52,052 bases of DNA from Fimbriimonas ginsengisoli (GTDB lineage: Bacteria; Armatimonadota; Fimbriimonadia; Fimbriimonadales; Fimbriimonadaceae): positions 1-52,052 of the forward strand of contig JACOSL010000038.1 of NCBI GenBank assembly GCA_016179045.1. Direction: 5' to 3'. Below are positions 1 through 8,439 of the stretch, piece after piece; the first letter of the stretch is position 1, and every line of letters starts with the position of its first letter. Under the pieces are notes generated by a model. That model saw only the letters and a program-made list of their open reading frames with translations. It did no database searches and was not told the origin of the DNA. The position numbers were made by a program, and so were the translations under genes.

Positions 1-870
1 AAGACCGACTCGGCTGGCACTAAGACCTACAAGCGGGATGGAGCGGGGGTGACTGATGCGGTGCTCGGCGACGGGGCGGCGAGCTACACCCCGGGCATCT
101 CCGAGAGGCGAAGCGGCGCAAGCAAGTTCTATCATGCCGAGCGCCTCGGCTCGAACGTCATGGAGACCGATTCGAGCCAGAGCGCGACCGCGACGAGGAG
201 CTTCGACGCATTCGGCTTGGTGCTCGCCTCGTCGGGCTCCTCCAGCTCTCCGTTCGGATTCGTGGGGCAGCAGGGGTATCAGACCGATGCAGATTCGGGG
301 CTGATGCTGCTCGGGCATCGCTACTACGATCCGAGTACGGGGCGGTTCTTGACACGCGATAAGGTCAGGGACGGCCGAAACTGGTTCGTCTATTGCGATA
401 ACCGGCCGACCTGCCGCACGGACCCGGATGGCCTTGGCCCATGGATTCCGAGCACATTGCAGCTCGTATTCACTTTCTGGGCACGCGACATGAGCGGGTA
501 CAGAACCCTTGACGATTCCGTTCTGGCGGCCTCGAGGTTCATGTATCCATGGTCCCAAGGGGTGTTGCGGGAATTTGGCGGCTACATTATCCAGGACGGC
601 ACGTACTACACGATTTACATCACGGCAATTGGCACGAGAAGTCACAACGACCCTGGCCCGCCTCCGAGCAACTGGGTTGGCCATTGGCACTCGCATCCAG
701 ATTTTCACATCCAAGTAAACCCTCAGCTTGACATTTGGACGTACCCGGGCCCGAGCCCGACAGACGTCGATTCGGCCAGGAAGTACCCAGAGAAGCGCTG
801 GTTTCTGATGACCAGTTCGGGAGTCTTCGAGTACGACGGCTCTGGACACACGCGACCAATAGGGAAATGA
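1..870 (+). CDS. RHS-repeat protein, C-terminal part with JAMM/DUF4329-like toxin tip (5' partial)
   Basis: The reading frame is open from base 1, so the gene starts upstream. Residues 1-about 140 (counted from base 1) are the end of the RHS core: a KVDSAGTKTYKRDG-like stretch, GHRYYDPSTGRFLTRD, then the NWFVYCDNRP..DPDG boundary where RHS toxins normally diverge or self-cleave. The variable tip of about 150 residues carries a JAMM-like metal site: Glu in REFGGYI, His-Ser-His-Pro (His230 and His232, bases 688-696) and Ser-Pro-Thr-Asp (Ser252 and Asp255, bases 754-765). This resembles DUF4329/JAB domains found in polymorphic toxins. The His-to-Ser spacing is about 10 residues longer than the classic JAMM motif. 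It probably acts as a metallopeptidase or isopeptidase toxin. It overlaps the next gene by ATGA, as toxin-immunity pairs often do. Confidence 0.8.
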   Translation, partial: KTDSAGTKTYKRDGAGVTDAVLGDGAASYTPGISERRSGASKFYHAERLGSNVMETDSSQSATATRSFDAFGLVLASSGSSSSPFGFVGQQGYQTDADSGLMLLGHRYYDPSTGRFLTRDKVRDGRNWFVYCDNRPTCRTDPDGLGPWIPSTLQLVFTFWARDMSGYRTLDDSVLAASRFMYPWSQGVLREFGGYIIQDGTYYTIYITAIGTRSHNDPGPPPSNWVGHWHSHPDFHIQVNPQLDIWTYPGPSPTDVDSARKYPEKRWFLMTSSGVFEYDGSGHTRPIGK

Positions 871-1268
871 TTCGTCACTGGAGTTCGCGAGTCGCAGCGG
901 TCACGCTGACGTTAGGAGCGACCTGCTTTGCCGGTGCTCAGGTGATCACCGTCCAAGGTAAGGTTCCCCTTAGCGTCGCAAGGCGAGCAGTTGAGACCGC
1001 TTTTGTAGTCATCCGCGAAGACAAGGAGATGAATTCTAGACAGAAGGACATCCGCGGCTACGGAGCCTACGTCAAGCGTATTAGTCCAGGCTACCGTCCC
1101 AAGATGCGCGTTTGGCTGTGCGAAGGCTATGAAGTCACGTTGCAGCCGCTAAACCGACTCATCCCTTCTGGTACTATCTACAGTGGCAGTCCTTCACCAG
1201 GCGGTAACGATGTGACAATCTACCTAAATCGCCGACTCCAAATCCTGTTCGTTGCTCAAGCCCAATGA
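867..1268 (+). CDS. Exported small protein, candidate immunity protein for the JAMM tip
   Basis: This gene encodes 133 residues and begins at the ATG that overlaps the stop of the RHS gene (ATGA, 867-870), so translation is coupled. Residues 1-24 form a signal peptide: Arg/His near the start, a VAAVTLTLGATCFAGA hydrophobic stretch, and a likely cut before QV. The mature part (QVITVQGKVPLS..) is a small basic domain with no family I recognise. It is a clear paralogue of the next gene: both have AQV(I/V)TV(Q/R)G(K/E)(V/I)P, an Arg-Gln-(K/R)-DIR motif and similar length. Position and export suggest it neutralises the upstream toxin in the periplasm. That role is inferred from context only. Confidence 0.65.
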   Translation: MIRHWSSRVAAVTLTLGATCFAGAQVITVQGKVPLSVARRAVETAFVVIREDKEMNSRQKDIRGYGAYVKRISPGYRPKMRVWLCEGYEVTLQPLNRLIPSGTIYSGSPSPGGNDVTIYLNRRLQILFVAQAQ

Positions 1269-1726
1269 GTTGCCAATGCCGCCGACACCCCGATACGGGC
1301 ACGGTCGTCGTGCTGAGGTTTGGCTCGCGAATCTTCGGCATGCTAGCGGGTTTGGTTGCTCTTTGCGCTGTCTCCACCGCGCAGGTTGTGACGGTTCGAG
1401 GAGAAATTCCAAGGTCGACGGTCAAGAGGCTCGTGCAGAAGAGCTTCGAGGAGATCAAAGGTGACTTGCGCCTGACGAGGCGTCAACGAGACATCCGCCG
1501 TTATCGCATCGTGGTTAGGCCATTGAAGGCTGGCTTTGACAAGATATTAGGCTTTGAAGTTGCGGCAGGATATGCCATTAAGTACGAACCGCTACATGCT
1601 AACGTCACCCAAGGGAATGCGCCGACGTCCTGGCGGACGGCGAATGGCGTATTTGTCACTTTCGTTGCAACCTCCGCCGAGACTATGAAGTACGGTGTGG
1701 TTCCTTTTGGGAGAGATGGGTGGTGA
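1265..1726 (+). CDS. Exported small protein, second paralogous candidate immunity protein
   Basis: This protein of 153 residues starts at an ATG overlapping the previous stop (ATGA, 1265-1268). The N-terminus is longer than in its neighbour. A hydrophobic segment (FGMLAGLVALCAVSTA) ends in AQVVTVRGEIP, matching the mature start of the upstream paralogue, so it is probably exported too. The shared core includes RLTRRQRDIRRY against MNSRQKDIRGY. Tandem immunity paralogues after one toxin usually reflect protection against variants of the toxin, or remain from a displaced toxin tip. No enzyme motif is visible. Confidence 0.6.
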   Translation: MSCQCRRHPDTGTVVVLRFGSRIFGMLAGLVALCAVSTAQVVTVRGEIPRSTVKRLVQKSFEEIKGDLRLTRRQRDIRRYRIVVRPLKAGFDKILGFEVAAGYAIKYEPLHANVTQGNAPTSWRTANGVFVTFVATSAETMKYGVVPFGRDGW

Positions 1727-1895
1727 ACCATCGAAGCAGAGGCAATTCGGCGAAAATCTCGTTTACACGGCGGCGCAGCCGCTATACCCCCGTTCGTCTC
1801 TCGTAACGCCGGCGTGCCGAGGGTCTATAGCGCGGAAGGTGACCTTGTCATGCATCGGCACACCTCGTCGGGTGCGGCTGAGTAAGATGGCGGTC

Positions 1896-3354
1896 ATGGC
1901 AGCATCGAGCGGGGCGTACACCGACCTTGGCTACGATTCGCGCTCTCGCATAACGGGCGTGACTCACAAGAATTCCTCCGCGTCCGTAATCTCGAGCGAG
2001 AGCTATGTTTACGACTCGGCCTCGAACCTGAGCTCGAAGACGGTGGATTCGGCCACCACCACGTACGGATACGACGCGATCGACCAGCTGACAAGCGAAA
2101 CCGCCCCCACCTTCACCGCAACCTATACATACGATGCCAACGGCAACCGAACGAGCAAGACGCAGGGCGGGGTCACAGACACCTACACGGTGGACTCGGG
2201 CGACAAGCTCACCTCCACCTCGACCAAGTCATACGCCTACGACGCGGCGGGCCGCACGACCGGAGTCACGAGCGGCGGGCAGACCACGACCGTGGCCTAC
2301 GACTACGAGGACCGCATCACCTCGATAACCTATCCGAGCACGGCCACCAACACTTTCACCTACAACGGCCTCGACACCCGCGTGGGCAAGGTTGACTCGG
2401 CCGGAACCAAGACCTACAAGCGCGACGGCGCGGGGGTCACCGACGCGGTGCTCGCCGACGGCGCCGCGAACTATACGCCGGGGGTCTCGGAAAGGCGGAG
2501 CGGCACAAGCAAGTTCTACCACTCCGACCGGATGGGCACCGACTCGCGGCTCACTGACTCGTCGCAGGCCACGACCGACGCGAAGACCTACGACGCGTTC
2601 GGGATGCTTGTGGCCTCTACCGGCTCGACCCCCACCCCCTTCGGCTACGCGGGGGCTCCGGGCTACCAAGAGGACGCTGACTCCGGCCTCAAACTCCTCG
2701 GCCACCGCTACTACGACCCGAGCTCAGGCCGTTTCTTGACGAGAGACCACCGCGAGGGACGGGCGGAACTGGTACGCATATTGCGCAAACCGGCCGAGCA
2801 AGACGGTCGACGCCGACGGCGAGATCTTGCCTCTGCTCGTGATACTCGTCGTAGCGGTTGTAGCGGTGGTCGTGACATCAGGTTGCAAGGATCCGACCGA
2901 CGCGGACGCAAAGCCGGGCTACCGGGCCGTTCAAGCGGCTAAGCTGGGTCTGGACTACGGTGCCCCAGCCGGAGGAGGGGAATTGGCCGGTGGCCTGCAA
3001 GCAGGCGGGCCGGGTATCGCGGTCGATGCCCAAGCGAGGATGCGGAACAAGGGAGCGTTCAATATGCTGGACGAGTTAGACAAGAATCAAGTTAAAGATC
3101 CCGGAATACCTAGGCCGGAACCGGAGGGTGATCAGTTGGAGCGATACGGCGCCGGCGATCCGCCGAAGCTCTTCGGTGCTGACGGCAAGTTCAGGGGATG
3201 GGGTGGCCGAGCCCCCGGCGGCAGTGGAAACTCAGGCTCCAACTCGTCGGGCGGCGCCGCATCCAATTCCATCAACAGCCTGATAACGGGGTTGCCGGGA
3301 AGCCAGCCAAACCCCCTCGTACGCATGCCGTTGCCAGCCGTAGCCAGGAGGTAG
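1896..3354 (+). pseudogene. Orphan RHS module 2, frameshifted, with membrane-segment/Gly-rich tip
   Basis: The first frame (1896-2942; ATG at 1896 or 1887) encodes about 280 residues of RHS core with YD repeats such as YDYEDRITSITY, ending in GHRYYDPSSGRFLTRD. Against the sibling modules there is one extra base between 2745 and 2772. After it the correct sequence (RDGRNWYAYCANRP..DADG) continues in the +1 frame up to 3354. The tip is about 175 residues: a strongly hydrophobic helix (LVILVVAVVAVVV) just behind the boundary, a Cys, then a soluble part rich in Gly, Pro and Asn. No catalytic motif is seen, and a membrane-acting toxin is possible. As read, the tip cannot be translated with the core. 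A sequencing error is an alternative. Confidence 0.75.
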
Positions 3355-3359
3355 GGGGG

Positions 3360-3917
3360 GTGAATGCACGCGCTGGCGCCTGGTACGTAGCGGCGCTGGC
3401 AGTCGTACTGCTAGGCTGTGCTCGTACTTCAAAACGTGCGCCCACCTTCGTTGAGAGGCCACACACGAACGTCAGCTGGCGCGGCCTCATCGTCCCCAAG
3501 ATGCAGGGCTGGAGTTTTATCTTGGGCGAGAGCATCGTGGCCAAATGCGCGACGGAGCCCCGCTTCACACTGACGATTCGCAAGCTGGATGAACGCCAAT
3601 GGGCCCTCACGGAATTCCACAACTCATCGATCGCGGCCGAGATGGAGTTGGAAGGCTTCCGCGACGAAGGAACGTCAACGGGGCTGTCCGGTCCAGGTGT
3701 GACGTACGGGCGTCGCATACCATCAAAAGGGCTTGACGTGTTCGTTTGGTTCTGCCTAACGGACGGCGGGCTTATCAGAGGCGACGCCGTAGGACCGAGC
3801 GACACACAGGCGCAGCTGCAGATCCTTTTTGAGGCGGGGCGTATGGTTGGCGGCATTCGCAAGTTCGTTCGAGGGCAGCAGGCGGACCGGGTGGGGGTGC
3901 CTGAACACCGTGCGTGA
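3360..3917 (+). CDS. Lipoprotein, candidate immunity protein of RHS module 2
   Basis: I chose the GTG at 3360 because an AGGAGG stretch lies about 8 bases upstream and the N-terminus then becomes a lipoprotein signal: NARAGAWYVAALAVVLLGC, lipobox LLGC. The protein has 185 residues. The mature part has motifs shared with the next gene: FVE(R/K)P, (I/V)VPK(M/L)QGW, EPRF, SSIAAEM, LTGP-like and ALTDGGL-like segments, and (G/V)GGI near the end. Six bases separate it from the stop of the upstream toxin tip. It is probably anchored in a membrane facing the periplasm and protects against the module 2 toxin. The fold is not recognised. Confidence 0.65.
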   Translation: MNARAGAWYVAALAVVLLGCARTSKRAPTFVERPHTNVSWRGLIVPKMQGWSFILGESIVAKCATEPRFTLTIRKLDERQWALTEFHNSSIAAEMELEGFRDEGTSTGLSGPGVTYGRRIPSKGLDVFVWFCLTDGGLIRGDAVGPSDTQAQLQILFEAGRMVGGIRKFVRGQQADRVGVPEHRA

Positions 3918-3951
3918 TTGATCGTGCAGGCTCGACCATAGTTAGCAACAA

Positions 3952-4563
3952 ATGAAGGGCTCCGTGACCACACGTTCCCGCGTACGTTATTGGTTGACGA
4001 TAGCCGTGACGGCCGCCGTTGCAGGCTGTAGCAGGGTAGCCGAAAAGCCAGCGAAATTCGTTGAAAAGCCATACACTTACGTCGAGTGGCGTGAGCTAAT
4101 GGTTCCCAAGTTGCAAGGCTGGAACCTAAAGCTGGGCGAGAAAGCCATCGCTACCTCGTACGCCGAGCCCCGCTTCTCGATGTCTCTGAGGCAACTGGAC
4201 CAGCGCCGATGGACATTGCTAGCTTTTCGCAACTCGCCGATTGCGGCCGAAATCCAACGGTCTGGTTTCCGCTATGCGTACGCCCCCGCGGGGTTGACGG
4301 GGCCGTGCGTCGCATACGAGCGACGCACGCCCCCTCTCAGGCTGGAAGAGATCGTCTTCTTTGCCCTGACCGACGGCGGGCTCGTGCGGGCCGATCTTGT
4401 AGGGCCGGACAAAACTCGGGCGCAATTGCAAGTCTTTTTCGACGCAGCAGTTGCCGTGGGCGGCATCCACAGGCGCACGCCTGGCCGGTCACGCGCGGTA
4501 CTCCGAGGTTACTCGCGAAGACCGGTCCGCCACCCTCCTGAGATCGCAACCCTGTGTTTATGA
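3952..4563 (+). CDS. Lipoprotein, paralogue of the preceding one, with replaced C-terminus
   Basis: The lipoprotein signal is RYWLTIAVTAAVAGC (lipobox VAGC). The mature protein aligns along its length with the gene at 3360: FVEKPYTYVEW, VPKLQGWN, EPRFSMSLRQLD, SPIAAEI, ALTDGGLV and AVGGIH. The shared region ends near base 4470. The last roughly 30 residues are basic, unlike the paralogue, and run into the RHS module that starts near 4553. The 3' end therefore looks overwritten by the junction of module 3, and the stop at 4563 lies inside RHS-derived DNA. Probably an immunity protein that has lost its own toxin. Confidence 0.6.
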   Translation: MKGSVTTRSRVRYWLTIAVTAAVAGCSRVAEKPAKFVEKPYTYVEWRELMVPKLQGWNLKLGEKAIATSYAEPRFSMSLRQLDQRRWTLLAFRNSPIAAEIQRSGFRYAYAPAGLTGPCVAYERRTPPLRLEEIVFFALTDGGLVRADLVGPDKTRAQLQVFFDAAVAVGGIHRRTPGRSRAVLRGYSRRPVRHPPEIATLCL

Positions 4564-5809
4564 CGCGGCGAACAATCTCACCAGCAAGACGGTGGGCGGC
4601 GCGACGACGTTATATGGATATGATGCGATCGATCAGATCACGTCCGAGAGCGCGAGCGGGTATGCGGCAACCTATACCTACGATGCCAACGGCAACCGCA
4701 CCGGCAAGACGCTGGGCGGGGTCACCGATACCTACACGCTGGATTCGGGCGACAAGCTCACCTCCACCTCGACCAAGAGCTACACGTACGACGCGGCGGG
4801 CCGCACCACCGCCGTGACCTCCGGTGGGCAGACCACCACCGTGGCCTACGACTACGAAGACCGCATCACCTCGATAACCTATCCGAGCACGGCCACCAAC
4901 ACCTTCACCTATAACGGCCTCGACACGCGCGTGGGCAAGGTGGACTCGGCGGGGACGAAAACCTACAAGCGCGACGGCGCGGGCGTCACCGATCCGGTGC
5001 TCGCAGACGGCGCCGCCAACTACACGCCAGGTGCCTCCGAAAGACGGGGTGGAAGCTCCGGCTACTACCACCAGGATCGGATGGGTTCCATTGTAAGAGT
5101 GACCGACTCAGTTCAATCAACAGCTTCAGTTCGCCAGTTCGATTCGTTCGGGCAGGTCGTCGCGTCTTCGGGAAGTAGCGCATCTCCTTTCGGATTCGCC
5201 GGCGGTGAGGGATACCAGACCGACTCAGACAGCGGCTTAACTCTGCTGGGTCATCGCTATTACGACACCAGCACCGGGAGGTTCTTGACGCGAGATGATG
5301 AGAAAGACGGGCGAAATTGGTACGCTTACGTCGATTCAAATCCCAATTCGAGCGTTGACCCGGAGGGCCGGGATATCGTTTACAAGCATTACTCGAAAAG
5401 GATGCTAAGCAAGGTTAAGCGCATCATCAAGAGGATTCGCAAAACAGCGATTGGGAACCACTTGCTTGTTGGGTGGGAGGATCACGCGAAGACACTAGTC
5501 ATACAGTGGAGTTCAGGCACAAATGACAACGCCTTTACAGATATGAGCCAGCTTCCGAACAAGGCCACAATCGATTTCGATCCGGAGACGGAGCTAAAAT
5601 TGAATGGCAAGGGCAACCACCATTCCAACATAAAAATGCCGCCAGACGTAGTGTTGGCTCATGAGCTTGGCCATGCTCATGGCAAGCTGGACCCTGGCGG
5701 CGGAGAAGAAGGCGCTGCAGCCGGCCCTGGTGACAATGTCTGGGATGTCGAGAACAAGTACCGTCAGGAGCGGTCGAAGCATCACCTCGCGCCGCGTTTA
5801 TACTACTAA
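4451..5809 (+). CDS. Orphan RHS module 3 with M91 (NleD-like) metallopeptidase tip
   Basis: This is the only intact orphan module. Homology to the RHS core starts around 4554 (YDAANNLTSKTV). The 34 residues before it lie inside the upstream lipoprotein gene, so the ATG at 4451 is uncertain. The core ends in GHRYYDTSTGRFLTRD and NWYAYVDSNPNSSVDPEG. The tip of about 130 residues has a zinc-protease motif, VLAHELGHAHG (His404, Glu405, His408 from 4451; bases 5660-5674). It is followed by an acidic EE pair and an EN-x-YR-x-E stretch, as in peptidase family M91 (type III effector NleD and many polymorphic toxins). The tip is Lys-rich and less GC-rich than the core. The stop overlaps the next start (TAATG). 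Confidence 0.8.
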   Translation: MPWAASTGARLAGHARYSEVTREDRSATLLRSQPCVYDAANNLTSKTVGGATTLYGYDAIDQITSESASGYAATYTYDANGNRTGKTLGGVTDTYTLDSGDKLTSTSTKSYTYDAAGRTTAVTSGGQTTTVAYDYEDRITSITYPSTATNTFTYNGLDTRVGKVDSAGTKTYKRDGAGVTDPVLADGAANYTPGASERRGGSSGYYHQDRMGSIVRVTDSVQSTASVRQFDSFGQVVASSGSSASPFGFAGGEGYQTDSDSGLTLLGHRYYDTSTGRFLTRDDEKDGRNWYAYVDSNPNSSVDPEGRDIVYKHYSKRMLSKVKRIIKRIRKTAIGNHLLVGWEDHAKTLVIQWSSGTNDNAFTDMSQLPNKATIDFDPETELKLNGKGNHHSNIKMPPDVVLAHELGHAHGKLDPGGGEEGAAAGPGDNVWDVENKYRQERSKHHLAPRLYY

Positions 5810-6546
5810 TGGTGACTGAGCCTACGACGGGTTGCGCGGAACGCGCTAGCAAAGTTATCGGCCTGCGAAGGATCGCGCTTAGCTTGTTGCTTGCTGCCAT
5901 CCTTTTCCAGAGTGCCAAGGGGGCTGCCGATCGGATAAGGGTTTATATTGGGCTACCCGTCAGTATCGAGTCTGTACGCGCGATAACACGACAAGAGGCC
6001 GCCAGAAAGGCGCGGATCCTTCCCGACTCGACAATCGTGTGGGAGACGATGTTGCGACGCCTGCGTAAGCCGGACTATCCGCTTCTCGCCCTGCCGTTCA
6101 ACAACAATGTCAGGCTCGCGGCGCTCCGTGGCAGTACCACGATTTACGTGGACAGCAACGGCGTATCGAGCGCCCCCTATGGCCGCCAGGCGTTCGATGT
6201 CGCCGGCTTTGAAGGTGAGTCGCGCCGCCGGGGTAGCCGGTGGAAGAGGCGAGACATCCTGGCCGAGATCGAGCTGGCGAACCACACGGGCGAGCGCATC
6301 GTACTCGTGGACTCCGCTGGACTGCGGGTTGGAATGGCGGGCCCGCACGAAACGAAGCGCCTCGAGTCGCCCACCTGGTTGACTTGGTTCTCCGTGGCAA
6401 GCCCGGACGGTTCGAGGCTGAGCGTCGTGCGACTATCTTGGTCGACAGGTCCGAAGGTGCCACACATGCGTTCTACCAACGTGCGCGTATTGTCCGCGGG
6501 CACAGATTCACGTGACAAAGTCGTGAGAATTGATGTTACGCGGTAA
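5809..6546 (+). CDS. Exported candidate immunity protein for the M91 toxin
   Basis: The protein has 245 residues. Its ATG at 5809 overlaps the toxin stop, so the pair is translationally coupled. A basic N-terminus (about 22 residues) is followed by a hydrophobic stretch, IALSLLLAAILFQSAKGA, giving a signal peptide or anchor. The mature part shares segments with the gene at 7521: (P/A)DYP.LA, (A/S)FDV(A/P)GF, VLVDSAGL.VG and TWFSVAS.(D/N)G. The same neighbour relation to an M91 tip in both places supports a dedicated immunity role. The fold looks beta-rich and no known family is recognised. Confidence 0.65.
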   Translation: MVTEPTTGCAERASKVIGLRRIALSLLLAAILFQSAKGAADRIRVYIGLPVSIESVRAITRQEAARKARILPDSTIVWETMLRRLRKPDYPLLALPFNNNVRLAALRGSTTIYVDSNGVSSAPYGRQAFDVAGFEGESRRRGSRWKRRDILAEIELANHTGERIVLVDSAGLRVGMAGPHETKRLESPTWLTWFSVASPDGSRLSVVRLSWSTGPKVPHMRSTNVRVLSAGTDSRDKVVRIDVTR

Positions 6547-7539
6547 CGAAGCGCTGCCCGATTGCCATAGCGCTAACGCCGGTTGCACCTACGACGCGGC
6601 GGGGCGCACGACCAGCGTGACCTCGGGCGGGCAGACCACGACGGTCGCCTACGACTACGAGGACCGCATCACCTCGATCACCTACCCCTCGACCGCGACC
6701 AACACCTTCACCTATAACGGCCTCGACACCCGCGTGGGCAAGGTGGATTCGGCGGGAACCAAGACCTACAAGCGCGACGGCGCGGGCGTCACCGACGCGG
6801 TGCTCAGCGACGGCGCCGCCAACTACACGCCGGGCGTCAGCGAGCGGCGAAGCGAAGCGACGGCCTTCAGGCACGCCGACCGCATGGGGTAGGCCCAGCA
6901 TTCGACGGTCTTCAGTTCGAGCAGAAGGAGCAGTTCGTCAATCTAGTGTCTTGACCCGCGACCGGGCCAAGGATGGGAGGAACTGGTATTTGTATTGCGA
7001 CGGGAATCCGCTCAGATTCCTTGACTCGGGCGGGAGCGAGATCAAGATCGTCGGTTTTTCCTCGAAGATGAGGCGGAAGGTGCAGAAACAACTACAGCAG
7101 GTGCGGCGCGTATTCCCCCACATCCTGGACTTCGAGGAGCACGTCAATCCCCACCTTCTCAGCGATGGTGGCGGGCAGACCCTCAGGATCAAGTGGATGA
7201 GGACCTGATGACCCCGACGGACCCCACTCGGACCCGATCCCGGGGGGCTGGGAGATCACGTACGATCCGGAGTTTCAGATGAGCAGGCACCAAGGCTACA
7301 ACCACCTCCTGATCCCGTTTCCCCCGGACGTGATTCTCGCGCACGAACTTGGCCACACGCAGGGTGCGGACGATCCACCAACCGGAGCGCCCGTCACGCC
7401 TTACGACAATGTGGGCCTCTTCGAGAATCCGTATCGCGTGTCGCGCGGCCTGCCTATCCGAGCCTACTACGGGCCCTCCATAGAGCAGGTCAACACCCAT
7501 ATTATTTACGGTGTGGAACCATGCCCACGGCCTTACTGA
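6530..7539 (+). pseudogene. Decayed orphan RHS module 4 with second M91 tip
   Basis: RHS core homology runs from about 6587 to 6889 (TYDAAGRTTS.. to HADRMG) and meets a stop at 6890-6892. Compared with the sibling modules, roughly 60 core codons are missing. Core sequence resumes near 6951 with LTRDRAKDGRNWYLYCDGNP in another frame. A further one-base shift near 7197-7203 separates this from the frame that reads PPDVILAHELGHTQG (7318 onward), an M91 zinc motif, followed by an FENPYR segment. The tip resembles that of module 3, with KMRRKVQKQLQQVRR and an intact HELGH. Two frame breaks and a deletion make it a pseudogene, though the catalytic part is still open. Confidence 0.75.
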
Positions 7540-8246
7540 TGTCGGTCCTCATAGTTGCGCAGATGCCGCAGCCCGATCGTGCGTTTGGAGGCTACCGCTT
7601 CCAGGGCCTGATGGAGCATAGCGTCATGCCCAACGACCGCGCCACCGTCCGCGAGGACGCGAGACGCCGGAAGGACATGAGACTTTTCTGGAAGGACGCA
7701 CACGCCAGTTTTCGCCGTGCGGATTATCCGGCGCTTGCGGGTAAGCAGCTGTCAGGTGGTATAGGGCTAGCGCTGTTTGGACGCAATCTTAGCGTGTTCG
7801 TGGATAAGCAAGGAGTTGTAACCGGCATCTCGGGCCTCAGCGCGTTCGACGTGCCAGGATTCATCAAGCTTCGGCGTGGTAGGCATGATCGCTGGGCCAG
7901 CTCCGATAGAGTACCTCTCATCTCGTTCCGGATAGTCAATCGAACAGCGCGGCCCCTCGTACTTGTCGATTCCGCGGGGCTTGTCGTCGGTAGCATCGAT
8001 GCAAATCGCACGGTGGCCCTGAGACGTCACGGCTGGAAGACGTGGTTCTCCGTGGCCAGCCGCAATGGAGAACGGTTGGCGGTGCTGGACACCGACGACC
8101 ACCGAGCAGAGAATCCCGCCGTCATCGCCACGCCTACTGTTGGCGCGTCGCGGCTATCTTGCGGTTGGCAAGTCACACGGCAGGGCGATGGGTCAGCCTC
8201 CGGCACTGCGGACATTGGGGTGACGGTGACGATCAGGGACAAATAA
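7521..8246 (+). CDS. Exported candidate immunity protein, paralogue of the one at 5809
   Basis: This 241-residue protein starts with a short hydrophobic signal (MPTALLMSVLIVAQ) at an ATG lying inside the end of the M91 pseudogene, the same coupling as in the intact pair. It shares ADYPALAG, SAFDVPGF, LVLVDSAGLVVG and KTWFSVASRNGERL with the protein at 5809, but is clearly diverged. It stays intact although its partner toxin is broken. That fits the usual pattern in which immunity genes outlive their toxins because they protect against sisters that still carry them. The function is inferred. Confidence 0.65.
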   Translation: MPTALLMSVLIVAQMPQPDRAFGGYRFQGLMEHSVMPNDRATVREDARRRKDMRLFWKDAHASFRRADYPALAGKQLSGGIGLALFGRNLSVFVDKQGVVTGISGLSAFDVPGFIKLRRGRHDRWASSDRVPLISFRIVNRTARPLVLVDSAGLVVGSIDANRTVALRRHGWKTWFSVASRNGERLAVLDTDDHRAENPAVIATPTVGASRLSCGWQVTRQGDGSASGTADIGVTVTIRDK

Positions 8247-8320
8247 GGGGGGAGCGTCTTCACGAACCTCTTCATCTAGCGAAGGGGGCATTAGGGCATC
8301 ACGAACACTTCTGTTTTCAT

Positions 8321-8348
8321 GCCTCGGCTACACCCCGGGTGCCGAGGC
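8321..8348. repeat. Palindromic intergenic repeat, family 1 (GCCTCGGC..GCCGAGGC)
   Basis: An 8-base stem, GCCTCGGC / GCCGAGGC, surrounds a 12-base loop (TACACCCCGGGT) and is followed by TA. It is nearly the same as the copies at 24857-24883 and 25311-25335. It lies in the 193-base gap upstream of RHS module 5. Confidence 0.7.
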
Positions 8349-8439
8349 TACAATTCCCCATCTCAGCTGCGGACCGGGAATTATGCACCTGGGACGGGCC
8401 GTGGATGAGCCGCAGGGGTTGGCTGAGTAAGATGGTGCC

